DNA of 64,000 bases from Shewanella hafniensis (GTDB taxonomy: Bacteria > Pseudomonadota > Gammaproteobacteria > Enterobacterales > Shewanellaceae): NCBI RefSeq assembly GCF_019655335.1, contig NZ_BPFD01000010.1, positions 1 to 64,000 on the forward strand. The letters are read 5' to 3'. The position numbers were made by a program, and so were the translations under genes. Under the pieces are notes generated by a model. It was not told the DNA's origin, ran no database searches, and saw only the letters and a list, made by a program, of their open reading frames with translations. Below are positions 56,244 to 64,000 of this stretch, piece after piece (the first letter of the stretch is position 1; the number at the start of each line of letters is the position of its first letter).

Positions 56244-57434
56244 TTAATAGAAAGGCGTTGGATCGATATCCAATGAGCTCGGTGACACGCCGCGCTCGAT
56301 ATACAGCTCAGATTTTAATAAATCCACCATAGCGACATCTGTGTAACGTTTTACTTTTAAAGAATAAAAGCATTTTACGATTGGATGCAGTGCGTCTCTG
56401 TCCTTCGAAGCCCAGACAATACCAACGCGGCCGTCCGATAATTCCACTAAGGAACCCACAGGATAAATACCGATACAGCGAATAAACTCGTAGACCAATT
56501 CTTGATCTAAGTGAAATGGCGTCAGACTGAGTAAAATTTTAAAAGCTGCGGCTGGGCTCATGGCCTCTTTGTAACAGCGCGTCGCAGTTAACGCATCGAA
56601 GATATCGACGATACAACTCATACGACCGTGGCGAGGAATTTCATCACCCTTCAAGCCCCTTGGATAACCTCGACCATCTAACTTTTCGTGGTGCATTAAG
56701 CAGATATCTTTACTAATCTGCGACAGGCCGCTAGTTTCGTTCATAATTTCAAGTGCATATACTTGATGCAACTTCATATGTTCGAACTCTTCTGGCGTCA
56801 GTTTGCCCGGCTTGTGCAACACTTTATTGTCGACTTTTATCTTGCCGATATCGTGCAAAATCCCACCAACCGCCATTTGCCGCAGCATATCGCGATCAAG
56901 ATTGAGGTATTTACCAAAGGTTACCAGCAGAAAGGCAACATTCACTGAATGTTCGAGTAGATAGGCATCTTTTGAACGCAGTGCAGACATACATTTAAGC
57001 GCATCGGCATCCAACATCACAGACTCTATCATGGTATCGGCTAACGCTTCGAAGGGCGCGACTTCGATGGCTTTGCCTTCGAAGGTTTCGGATAACACTT
57101 TACGAATAAGGTCTTTCGCTTCGGTCAGCATAACCTTAGCTTGAGCTTGTTGTTTATCGCGACTCACTAGCGCTTTTCGATTGTCGGCTTGACTATCATT
57201 AGTCGTTTTTTTCTTTAACCCACAATGTTCTGCCGAACGCTCAGTGTCCACCCAAACGAATTTGATGCCACTTTTGGCCAGTTTTAAAATTGCATCCTTA
57301 TGTTTAATTTGTCCAGCATTTGCAATAGCAAGTTGACCCTGATCATTTTTGTCTATGGCACTGACAAACATACCTAATGTCAATTGCGACACAGGTAATT
57401 TGATAAGCTCAACTGTTTCTGCCGACTCACTCAT
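56244..57434 (-). CDS. HD-GYP c-di-GMP phosphodiesterase
   Basis: 396 residues. The N-terminal DUF3391-like part (about 12-140) starts LPVSQLTLGMFVSAIDKND. The HD-GYP domain (about 145-320) carries HDIGKIKVDNKVLHKPGKL, HHEKLDGRGYPRGLKGDEIP and DIFDALTATRCYKEAM, with the H-D pair and the GYP-type signature intact. It should hydrolyse c-di-GMP in the cytosol. It stands alone; a second c-di-GMP protein lies at 10172. Confidence 0.94.
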   Translation of the reverse strand: MSESAETVELIKLPVSQLTLGMFVSAIDKNDQGQLAIANAGQIKHKDAILKLAKSGIKFVWVDTERSAEHCGLKKKTTNDSQADNRKALVSRDKQQAQAKVMLTEAKDLIRKVLSETFEGKAIEVAPFEALADTMIESVMLDADALKCMSALRSKDAYLLEHSVNVAFLLVTFGKYLNLDRDMLRQMAVGGILHDIGKIKVDNKVLHKPGKLTPEEFEHMKLHQVYALEIMNETSGLSQISKDICLMHHEKLDGRGYPRGLKGDEIPRHGRMSCIVDIFDALTATRCYKEAMSPAAAFKILLSLTPFHLDQELVYEFIRCIGIYPVGSLVELSDGRVGIVWASKDRDALHPIVKCFYSLKVKRYTDVAMVDLLKSELYIERGVSPSSLDIDPTPFY

Positions 57435-57669
57435 ATCTACAACCCCAAGGATGATGTGCCCGAATAAAATATCAACTTAACCATACGACATAAAAGCGAC
57501 CTACGCTCAAATGTTCTGTTGTTATTCTTGATTATTATAGAACAGGCGTGAGGGGCATTCTAAGCCGCGCATTAGAAAATCACCATAGACTTTCTTAGTA
57601 AACAAAATGCCCTAAACAGTATGCGATGGAATAAGGGCTTAAGGCTAAGGCAAGCGCTATTTCACACTC

Positions 57670-57909
57670 TCACTTTTGTAAAAAATGCCTAAGGGCTAAG
57701 CATTCAAAACCGGCGACCATCCAGCGGCGATATTGGCAGTTGTAACAAGAACGCGGTTCATCGTCGACTTGTTCGTCTTCATCATCTGGGATAAAACACG
57801 TGCACAGCTTAGCCACTTGCCTTGCCTGTGAATATTGGGCTAATCCCGCCTTAAAAATCCAGCAGCCATCCTTTAATTCAAATGCGTGTTCGACCAAGTT
57901 GAGCTCCAT
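57670..57909 (-). CDS. small Cys-rich protein, last gene of ECF operon
   Basis: 79 residues. Cys residues appear as CTCF, CYNCQYRRW and FECLAL, with an acidic central stretch (DDEDEQVDDE). The CxC and CxxC spacing suggests a zinc or iron-sulfur site. It follows the TiaS-like gene by 38 bases on the same strand. Start codon ATG 57909. No family recognised. Confidence 0.7.
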   Translation of the reverse strand: MELNLVEHAFELKDGCWIFKAGLAQYSQARQVAKLCTCFIPDDEDEQVDDEPRSCYNCQYRRWMVAGFECLALRHFLQK

Positions 57910-57947
57910 TTAGCACTCTCTTTTTAAACTCTTTCACTAAATTTGCT

Positions 57948-58691
57948 CTAATAGGCTTGCAGAGCTTGCTTGCCCGCATTGCGCCATTGCTCTGCCTCTT
58001 GATGAACGAGCAAGACAAACTGGTGATCAAGGTATACGGCTTTCACTTTACCCTTCAGCTGCACTCGCTCATCCAGCACAAGTCGATACTTGTCCGTGCT
58101 CATCACAGCATCAAGCCCAGTTTGTTCGAGGATATCGGCAACGCTGAGTTCGAGTGACACATCCTCAAATTGGCCAAGTTTAATCTGGCCTTTTACCCGG
58201 CCATCACTGCCCATTAAACGTAGCCCTAATCCCGCTAATGCACCAATCACACCTTGGCCTGTGCCACCATGTTCGGTCAGCTGAATATTAAGTTGCTCAG
58301 CCAAGGCATAGGCCGCCGCTTTCGTGATCACTTCAATTTTAGCTCTGCGGCCAAAATCCATTAAAGCTGCGACATCATAGTGAGAGTCGACATCGAGTAT
58401 GGCGATGCCAGGATCGGCCGCGGGAGCCGATTCCGCGACTAAGTGCGCAACGGCATGTTGATGGATTTCAGCCAGTGTCAGTGGCGAGTGCAGCGCAAAG
58501 CACATGGCGCTGTTGTGCGAGGTGTAAGGAATGTCTGGATGCACAAACAATTGATGCCGCGTCACAAAGGAGGCATGGCCGCCCGACATATTCGCCAGCA
58601 GATGGGCGATTTCCTCAGCAATTTCGCCCGTGCCCTTAGTGCCTATATCATCGCTATCGTCGATACAAATCAGCCAGTTTTTCATCTGCAT
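57948..58691 (-). CDS. TiaS-like protein (agmatinylcytidine synthetase N-domain relative)
   Basis: 247 residues. The order IDDSDD (10-15), HPDIPYTSHNSA (51-62), ADPGIAILD (92-100) and GGTGQGVIGALAGLG (142-156) matches archaeal TiaS, which uses ATP to add agmatine to tRNA-Ile2 cytidine, as I recall that family. The C-terminal region (about 165-247) differs and lacks the TiaS zinc-ribbon, so the tRNA function need not hold. It sits after the ECF S-like gene. It may activate or modify the imported compound; the substrate is unknown. Confidence 0.72.
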   Translation of the reverse strand: MQMKNWLICIDDSDDIGTKGTGEIAEEIAHLLANMSGGHASFVTRHQLFVHPDIPYTSHNSAMCFALHSPLTLAEIHQHAVAHLVAESAPAADPGIAILDVDSHYDVAALMDFGRRAKIEVITKAAAYALAEQLNIQLTEHGGTGQGVIGALAGLGLRLMGSDGRVKGQIKLGQFEDVSLELSVADILEQTGLDAVMSTDKYRLVLDERVQLKGKVKAVYLDHQFVLLVHQEAEQWRNAGKQALQAY

Positions 58692-58713
58692 TCCCTAAGG
58701 CTTTAAAATGGTT

Positions 58714-59256
58714 TTAAAATTTGTCGCGGTGTAACAGGTCGTGGGCCTTTAATCGCGTCAACACAGGCGGTACAAGCCAGGCACCAAGAGTGGCAAAGAA
58801 ACCGCCTTTTAATACACTCAAGCCCCACTGAATCAACACGACATCCAGCGCCATGCCCGCGAGCACATTGGTGAGTGCCACTTTGCCCGCCCAAGCGATA
58901 CAGCCTGCAATACCTAAGATCACGCAGCGCCAATGCAAGTTCATACTAAGTGGCAAGAGTAAGGCAACGAGGTCCATTGCAATGGCTGGCAAGGCAAATT
59001 TCAGTAAAATCATAGGCCCGCCTTTACCTACACCTAAAGCCATTGCCACAATCCCCGCAATAACGCCGCACGCCGTCATGCTGCCGAAACGACCTAATAC
59101 GCCATAACAGATCAGATAAAAGAAACTCATCAGGAACATGCTGTGACCAGACAAGCCCAGCTTCAGCCTTAACATGCCCGTTAATGCCACCAGCAAGGTG
59201 GCGCAAAAGCCGACAAATAGGGAGTCTTGCAGACTCAGCGGGATTTTTTTAGTCAT
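58714..59256 (-). CDS. putative ECF transporter S component
   Basis: 180 residues, about six hydrophobic segments, the size of S components. No known substrate signature could be matched (GVIAGIVAMALGVGKGGPMI is its most distinctive stretch). It overlaps the T component gene by 8 bases and follows the ATPase gene, so the assignment is by context and topology. Substrate unknown; cobalamin, thiamin and metals were considered and not supported. Confidence 0.75.
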   Translation of the reverse strand: MTKKIPLSLQDSLFVGFCATLLVALTGMLRLKLGLSGHSMFLMSFFYLICYGVLGRFGSMTACGVIAGIVAMALGVGKGGPMILLKFALPAIAMDLVALLLPLSMNLHWRCVILGIAGCIAWAGKVALTNVLAGMALDVVLIQWGLSVLKGGFFATLGAWLVPPVLTRLKAHDLLHRDKF

Positions 59257-59929
59257 TTTTGTCTCTCGGTGAATGCCAATGTGTTGGTCGTTGCGCTATA
59301 CCAAAGTGACGGCTCTGCGCTGCAACGGCCATCTGGCGAGATAATTTAAGTAATTGGATTAAGACGGGAAACAACACGCAATACACCAACTCGGACCAAT
59401 TTTTAGGGTTACGCAGCGCTTTGGGGGTTATGCGTGCCCCACGCAGACACTGGATTTGATATATCTCGCGAATTTCATCGGCCATATAGGGCAATAAACT
59501 TAAGGATGCCGCGACCACAAAGGCCCACTTGGTCGGTAAGAACGCACTTAACACTTCACCAATCCGCTCCGGAGCCGCCGTAATACACAGCCACCAACCG
59601 GGAATGGTCGCCAAAATAATACGCGCAACCACCACGGCGCCTTGGGCTAAATGTTCAACGCCATAGAGGATTAAATACAGACTCAAAGTAATGCTCAATT
59701 GCACTAAACCTAGCTTGAGCACGCCCCAAATACTGCCGCGCCGCAGCAAACCGTGGATAACAAGCAGTCCATTAAGCCCTGCTAATGGCAAGAGTAAATA
59801 AGTGGGCAATACAAAAGCACAGGCTGAGAGCACGCACACCAATAGCAGCGACAACGCACAGAGTGCCGTTTCCCGCCGCTCATAGCTCCAATGCCGCAGC
59901 GCGCGTAGGCGCCGACAACTAGCCCACAT
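59249..59929 (-). CDS. ECF transporter T component (EcfT-like)
   Basis: 226 residues from ATG 59929, with CAGGAG about 7 bases upstream; a TTG at 59947 extends it. Four to six helices, ending in a cytoplasmic region with the EcfT-type AxR motifs (CLRGARITPKALRNP, AAQSRHFG), which bind the ATPase. It overlaps the ATPase gene by 11 bases. Links S component to the ATPase. Confidence 0.9.
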   Translation of the reverse strand: MWASCRRLRALRHWSYERRETALCALSLLLVCVLSACAFVLPTYLLLPLAGLNGLLVIHGLLRRGSIWGVLKLGLVQLSITLSLYLILYGVEHLAQGAVVVARIILATIPGWWLCITAAPERIGEVLSAFLPTKWAFVVAASLSLLPYMADEIREIYQIQCLRGARITPKALRNPKNWSELVYCVLFPVLIQLLKLSRQMAVAAQSRHFGIAQRPTHWHSPRDKND

Positions 59930-61289
59930 AACGCGCTCCTGTTTCAATCAATTCCTCCACCAATAGACCATTACGTAAACTCAATTGCCGTGATACAGCG
60001 CTGTGTTCAATGCTTCTGTGACTGCTGAGCAAAATAGCGCAACCTTGCGAGCTTAACCGCTTCAGCAAGTACCACACTTTGCCGTAATAATGCTTATCCA
60101 TCCCCGCCAATGGATCGTCCAAAAGCAATACTTTAGGGCGTAAACAGGCGAGTGACGCTAAGGCAATCAAGTGCTGTTGGCCGTAGGATAATTTGTGGGG
60201 CGACAACTGAGCTAAGCTAAATAAATCCAATTCATCCAACATCTGTACTGCACGCTCTTTAGGGAGATCAAAACGCCTAAGGCTAAACTGCATTTCGGCG
60301 AGCACGCTGGTCTCGAATAATTGCCGACTCGGCCTTTGCATCAGCAGTCCCAACTCAGCGCCATAAATCCCCAACTTAGGTCTTCTCCCGAGCACTTTAA
60401 GCGGAATACGCTGCCTACAATTAAGTACGCCAGCTATGGTTTTCAGCAGACTCGTTTTACCTGAGCCGTTATCTCCCACTAAGGTCACTATCTCACACGC
60501 CTGTAATTGGAACCCGTGCGGACATGCAAATAACGTGGGACAAGCATCGAAACCAAACTCAAAGGCTTCGGCGCTGACCAAGACTTTACCCAAATGCTCA
60601 AACTTAGGCTGATTTAGCCACGCAGGCGCCTCAACTTGCGGCGCATTGTTCACGGTATAAATGCCTTCGGATAACTTACCGACCTCTAGCTGCCAGTAGT
60701 GCTGAATGATCTCAGCAAAGGCCGAGGCGTTATGTTCAACCAACACCAACGCCATGCCATCTTGGATAAGATTGCGAAGTACGGCCAGCAGCTCACTCAC
60801 GCCGTGATCATCGAGTTGCGCCCAAGGCTCATCGAGCAGCAGTAAATGCGGCTCGCACACCAGTTGGGCGGCAATCATTAAACGATATTTTTGACCGAGG
60901 GAAAGCGTGCTGACTTGAGTATCGAGGCGTAGATACAAGCCCACGCGCCGTAGCGCCAATTGCACTTTAGGCAACATTTTTTCGGCGGGAATACCGAGGT
61001 TTTCTAAGGCGAAAGCCACTTCGGCACCAACGGTTTGCCGAAGGAGTTGAGTTTGTGGGTCTTGCATAACCAGACCCGTAACCAGTTGTGGGTAACGCCA
61101 GATGTCGCCTTCATGCGGGCGATTTAATACGCCCGCCAGTAGGTTGAGCAGACTCGATTTCCCTGAGCCCGTAGGACCGCTCACGCAATGGCATTGGCCG
61201 GTGCCAATAGCCAAGTTTACCTCCTGCAATACGGTCGGTAACTGGCTACCATAGTTGAAGCTAACGCCTTCGAGCGCTAGGAGTTTCAT
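59919..61289 (-). CDS. ECF transporter fused ATPase (two ABC domains)
   Basis: 456 residues with two complete ABC domains. The first has GPTGSGKSSLLNLLAG, LSLGQKYRLMIAAQ and LLLDEPWAQLD. The second has GDNGSGKTSLLKTIAG, LSYGQQHLIALA and VLLLDDPLAGMD. In two-gene ECF systems these are separate EcfA1 and EcfA2; here they are fused. Start ATG lies one base after the receptor stop. Hydrolyses ATP to drive import. Confidence 0.95.
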   Translation of the reverse strand: MKLLALEGVSFNYGSQLPTVLQEVNLAIGTGQCHCVSGPTGSGKSSLLNLLAGVLNRPHEGDIWRYPQLVTGLVMQDPQTQLLRQTVGAEVAFALENLGIPAEKMLPKVQLALRRVGLYLRLDTQVSTLSLGQKYRLMIAAQLVCEPHLLLLDEPWAQLDDHGVSELLAVLRNLIQDGMALVLVEHNASAFAEIIQHYWQLEVGKLSEGIYTVNNAPQVEAPAWLNQPKFEHLGKVLVSAEAFEFGFDACPTLFACPHGFQLQACEIVTLVGDNGSGKTSLLKTIAGVLNCRQRIPLKVLGRRPKLGIYGAELGLLMQRPSRQLFETSVLAEMQFSLRRFDLPKERAVQMLDELDLFSLAQLSPHKLSYGQQHLIALASLACLRPKVLLLDDPLAGMDKHYYGKVWYLLKRLSSQGCAILLSSHRSIEHSAVSRQLSLRNGLLVEELIETGARYVG

Positions 61290-61290
61290 C

Positions 61291-63462
61291 TTAGATCTGC
61301 CAGTTCACACCGATGAAGAACTGTCGTCCCGACTGCGGCAGGGCTTCACTCTGGTAGTAGTTTTCATCCAGCAAGTTAGTCGCACGTAAGTAAACATCTA
61401 ACTTGTCACGAATTAATGGCTGTACCAGATTAACGTCCACTAAGGTGTAGTTGTCTAACGACTGCTGTTGATATTGCGTCTGACCGCCAACCTTCACCTG
61501 TGTCGAATAGACTTGGTCTAAAATACGCTCCACGTTGAGGTGAACTTGAGTCTCGAAGGGAAATTCGTAACTCATCTGCCAACGTAACTGGTGGCGCGGA
61601 CGATATTGCAAGGCATCTAAAGTATCATCGCCGTCTATCTCCTCTGAATCGAGGAAGCTATAGGAAAAGCTCAGATCTAAGTGCTCAATCGCATGGTTAT
61701 TGATTTGAAAATCCACCCCTTTGAACTTATAGCGCCCCATATTTTGGTAAAAACCATCGACATCCTTGGCGATGTAATTTTTTGCATCCGTGTAATAACC
61801 ATAAAGTGCGAAATCGGTACTCGCCGGCAAATTCTGCTCTAAACCTAACTCCACATGTTTAGACTCTTCGGCTTCTAAATCGCTATTGCCAGAGAGTTGC
61901 GAATACAGGTTCACCATTGAGGGGAAACGCACTTTACGTGCCACACTTAAGCTTAAGCGGGAATCCTGTGCCGCCTGCCAATAACTGGAGGCCATGGCCG
62001 AATAGTTGCCATCGGTGCTATCTGTGGTGTCGAGTGAATGATAAGCGCCACCTAAGGTAAAGCCGTACAGTAGCTCAGATTGATACTGATACTCAGCCGC
62101 AGCCGTATATAACCAAGCAGAATCATTTAAGTTCTCGGCGCCACCAGTTCCACCTCCAGTGCCTGTTCCGCCACCTGTGCCTGTTCCGCCACCTGTGCCT
62201 GTTCCACCACCTGTGCCTGTTCCACCACCTGAACCTGTTCCACCACCTGAACCTGTTCCACCACCAGTGCCAGTTCCACCTCCAGTGCCAGTTCCACCGC
62301 CTGAACCTGTTCCACCGCCTGAACCTGTTCCACCGCCATTATTGCTGCCGGTATTAGCCGTATAAGTATCGACGACAGACTTCCAGCTCTGTTTCTCGGC
62401 AATGACTGAGGTCGTGAATAAACCCGCGGTATGCAAGTCTGTGATTAACTGCAGATTGACACCTTGCACAACCGAACGTCCATCTTGCGACAGCGTCACC
62501 GCCTGATAGGTTTCATCGGCATAGGAGGCTTCTAAGGTATCGCTTTGATTGTGATAGCCAAAGCCACGCAGGGTGAAAGTGTCATCAAACTGATGTGCTA
62601 ATCCCAGTTGGAAAGTATGGGCGTCATAATCATCAGTGCGTTCAAATTTGAGCTTGCCGCTACCAGTGCCGTCACGGGCGGGCTTTCCCCATTCGCCGCT
62701 GCGCAGTGCCATATTGGCAATCAATTGCGTTTTGTCAGATAACCAGTAACTGCCTTGGGCATAAACGTTAGTGACTTCTTTATCCGAGTTAACGCGCAGC
62801 TCACCATCTTGGTATTGCGTCGGTTCAAAGTCATTCGACATAGGGAAGCCGTCAGTTTGCTGGCGACTGATACTGACCAAGCCTTGCCAATCCTCACCCG
62901 AACCTGCGGCGCTGATATCACCATTAAATGTATTGTCTTTGCCCGCTTCGAGGCGCCCCGCCAGTGCTGGCGCCGTGCTGCCCTGCTTGGTAATAATGTT
63001 GATCACGCCGCCCGCACCACTTGGGCCATAAAGCACAGATGTGGGGCCGACAGACACTTCTACCGAGGCAATTTGGCTTGTGGGAATAATACTCGGGTCG
63101 AACTGACCATCATCGGCACTGCTCATGGGCACACCATTGACCAATAAGGTCACATGGCGAGTTTTAAAACCACGAATATCAACCCTTGGCGTACCGTCGC
63201 CACCAACACGAATGTACACACCCGGCACATTCTTTAAGACTTGGTCTAGGGTTTGCGCTCCGGTTGCGCGGATCTCTTCCTCACTGATGCTCCAATGGGT
63301 CGTCGCCATTTCACTGGCTTCTCCGCCATCACCATGCACGACGATCACTTCATTGATATTGAGTCGCGGATCACGGGCGATATCATCAGCTTGAACAGTA
63401 AAACTAACACCAATAGCTAAGGCTAAAGAGGACACTCTAAAGAGGGTATTCGTGGTAATCAT
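61291..63462 (-). CDS. TonB-dependent receptor with Gly-rich tandem repeat
   Basis: 723 residues. A signal peptide ends about VQADDI and a TonB box lies in INEVIVVHGDG. The plug has GAQTLDQVLKNVPGVYIRVG, VDIRGFKTRHVTLLVNGVP and VLYGPSGAGGVINIITKQG; the barrel ends in IGVNWQI, as in Cir/FepA/BtuB-like receptors. Residues about 376-441 are 11 copies of a GGGTG unit, probably in an extracellular loop. It heads the ECF-operon, so it should feed the same substrate to the inner-membrane transporter. Confidence 0.93.
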   Translation of the reverse strand: MITTNTLFRVSSLALAIGVSFTVQADDIARDPRLNINEVIVVHGDGGEASEMATTHWSISEEEIRATGAQTLDQVLKNVPGVYIRVGGDGTPRVDIRGFKTRHVTLLVNGVPMSSADDGQFDPSIIPTSQIASVEVSVGPTSVLYGPSGAGGVINIITKQGSTAPALAGRLEAGKDNTFNGDISAAGSGEDWQGLVSISRQQTDGFPMSNDFEPTQYQDGELRVNSDKEVTNVYAQGSYWLSDKTQLIANMALRSGEWGKPARDGTGSGKLKFERTDDYDAHTFQLGLAHQFDDTFTLRGFGYHNQSDTLEASYADETYQAVTLSQDGRSVVQGVNLQLITDLHTAGLFTTSVIAEKQSWKSVVDTYTANTGSNNGGGTGSGGGTGSGGGTGTGGGTGTGGGTGSGGGTGSGGGTGTGGGTGTGGGTGTGGGTGTGGGTGGAENLNDSAWLYTAAAEYQYQSELLYGFTLGGAYHSLDTTDSTDGNYSAMASSYWQAAQDSRLSLSVARKVRFPSMVNLYSQLSGNSDLEAEESKHVELGLEQNLPASTDFALYGYYTDAKNYIAKDVDGFYQNMGRYKFKGVDFQINNHAIEHLDLSFSYSFLDSEEIDGDDTLDALQYRPRHQLRWQMSYEFPFETQVHLNVERILDQVYSTQVKVGGQTQYQQQSLDNYTLVDVNLVQPLIRDKLDVYLRATNLLDENYYQSEALPQSGRQFFIGVNWQI
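62140..62337. repeat. 18-bp tandem repeat, 11 units, inside receptor gene
   Basis: Each unit encodes GGGTG plus S, T or G. Units differ mainly at third codon positions. Copy number changes would keep the reading frame, so the receptor loop can vary in length without inactivation. Confidence 0.95.
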
Positions 63463-63887
63463 ATTATTGTTGTCACGTCGAAAATGTAAGATGTGCCCGC
63501 TATTGTGAACCGCGATGATTCTGTCTCAACCGAAAAACATTTAAAAACCAACCCAGATCGACTAATTGAAACAAAGGGAAAGCGCGTGTCGCAACCAAGA
63601 GACAAAATGTCCAACAAGAGTGACTTATCCGACAAAAAGACCCACTCAAGTCACATTTTTTATCAGCGCAAAATGAGACTATGGCGAAAGTCACACGCTG
63701 GGGGCTTACATCTTGACACTCTCGACCTTGGCCTTTAATTTGAGCGAAAGATTCTTATTTACAGACTGAATCAACTAAAGGTAAATGACTTGAAAAAGAG
63801 TACATTAACCTGAGTCGAATTCATTGATGCTGACAGAGTGACCTTCAGCTTTCGCCTTTATCCCTTATCTTTACTTTGGAGTTCTAT
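63463..63887. other. intergenic region between receptor and partial gene
   Basis: 425 bases. Minus-strand promoter for the receptor operon is expected, but I saw no B12 box or Fur/Zur palindrome. On the + side a consensus-like promoter lies at 63713-63741. ORF 63493-63738 has no coding support. Confidence 0.5.
63713..63741 (+). promoter_or_regulatory. sigma-70-type promoter candidate
   Basis: TTGACA (63713-63718), 17-base spacer, TAATTT (63736-63741). About 145 bases before the partial gene at 63888. A perfect -35 with optimal spacing is uncommon by chance. Confidence 0.5.
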
Positions 63888-64000
63888 TTGCCCGCTCATG
63901 CCCTGTCTGAAGACCTTAAGTCTCTCATCGACAAACTCATTCAATTAAAGCAAGTTCCGCCGACGGAACCGATAGCGCAGTTGTCGCTTACAACTGTCGC
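63888..64000 (+). CDS. partial CDS at window end, unknown
   Basis: TTG 63888 with TGGAG about 8 bases upstream opens a frame that runs to the window end without a stop (37 codons). It begins MPAHALSEDLKSLIDKLIQL, an amphipathic helix followed by a Pro-containing stretch. Too short to assign; it is truncated by the window boundary. No ATG in frame is available before the edge. Confidence 0.5.
   Translation, partial: MPAHALSEDLKSLIDKLIQLKQVPPTEPIAQLSLTTV

Noticed and set aside
62127-62402. ORFs on both strands across the Gly-rich repeat
   Set aside because: They are frame shadows produced by the 18-bp repeat in the receptor gene.
63493-63738. 81-aa ORF upstream of the partial gene
   Set aside because: Low-complexity polar sequence without a ribosome site, overlapping the promoter region of the neighbouring genes.
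63463-63887. Cobalamin riboswitch before the TonB receptor/ECF operon
   Set aside because: Searched the minus-strand leader by eye for the conserved B12 box (revcomp of GCCaGGAGACCtGCC-type core) and found nothing similar.

Overview
The window looks like chromosomal DNA of a Shewanella-type marine gammaproteobacterium. The grounds are the overall gene set and protein style, a TorF-type outer-membrane protein, the AbgT and RND families, and dense TonB-dependent uptake. The relative orientation of rsmJ, prlC, rlmJ and gor also matches E. coli. Base composition is fairly even except for one AT-rich orphan gene near 50.4-51.1 kb. I saw no tRNA, rRNA, CRISPR array, transposase or integrase.

Layout. 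0-9 kb: a complete cell-surface-signalling iron module on the + strand (FecI-like sigma, FecR-like regulator, STN-type TonB receptor, DUF3649-like/PepSY/DUF3325 trio) followed by its own ExbB-ExbD-ExbD-TonB. 9-16 kb: two rRNA methyltransferases (rsmJ, rlmJ) around a degenerate-GGDEF/EAL protein, then a LemA-DUF3137-transglycosylase operon. 16-24 kb: an AbgT transporter, two small membrane proteins separated by a 9-bp tandem repeat, and an RND efflux pair. 24-33 kb: outer-membrane proteins, a Tag-like glycosylase, a GST, a thioesterase, prlC and gor. 33-40 kb: an AaeXAB-like efflux operon, then a small membrane protein-putP-proB-proA group behind a perfect palindrome.

40-50 kb: a second iron module (TonB siderophore receptor, DUF4198-like protein, RND adaptor and permease, DUF3649/PepSY/DUF3325). 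50-53 kb: an accessory pocket with a REP-like palindrome, the AT-rich orphan gene and a chain of at least nine hairpins. 51.6-54 kb: an XRE-type regulator divergent from a stand-alone protein that resembles the non-catalytic part of malate synthase G, with two palindromes between them. 54-57.5 kb: a YeiH-type membrane protein, a 50-aa membrane protein, a PqiA-like protein and an HD-GYP phosphodiesterase.

57.6-63.5 kb: a tightly coupled minus-strand operon. It encodes a TonB-dependent receptor with an 11-copy Gly-rich repeat, a fused ECF ATPase, an ECF T component, an S-like membrane protein, a TiaS-like protein and a small Cys-rich protein. This is the best candidate for an undescribed system: a complete outer- to inner-membrane import route coupled to a possible ATP-dependent enzyme of unknown substrate. 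Other notable points are the second ExbD, in which the usual membrane Asp is Asn, and the malate-synthase-like fragment. All family calls were made by reading sequence and from memory of the families; no database search was run.
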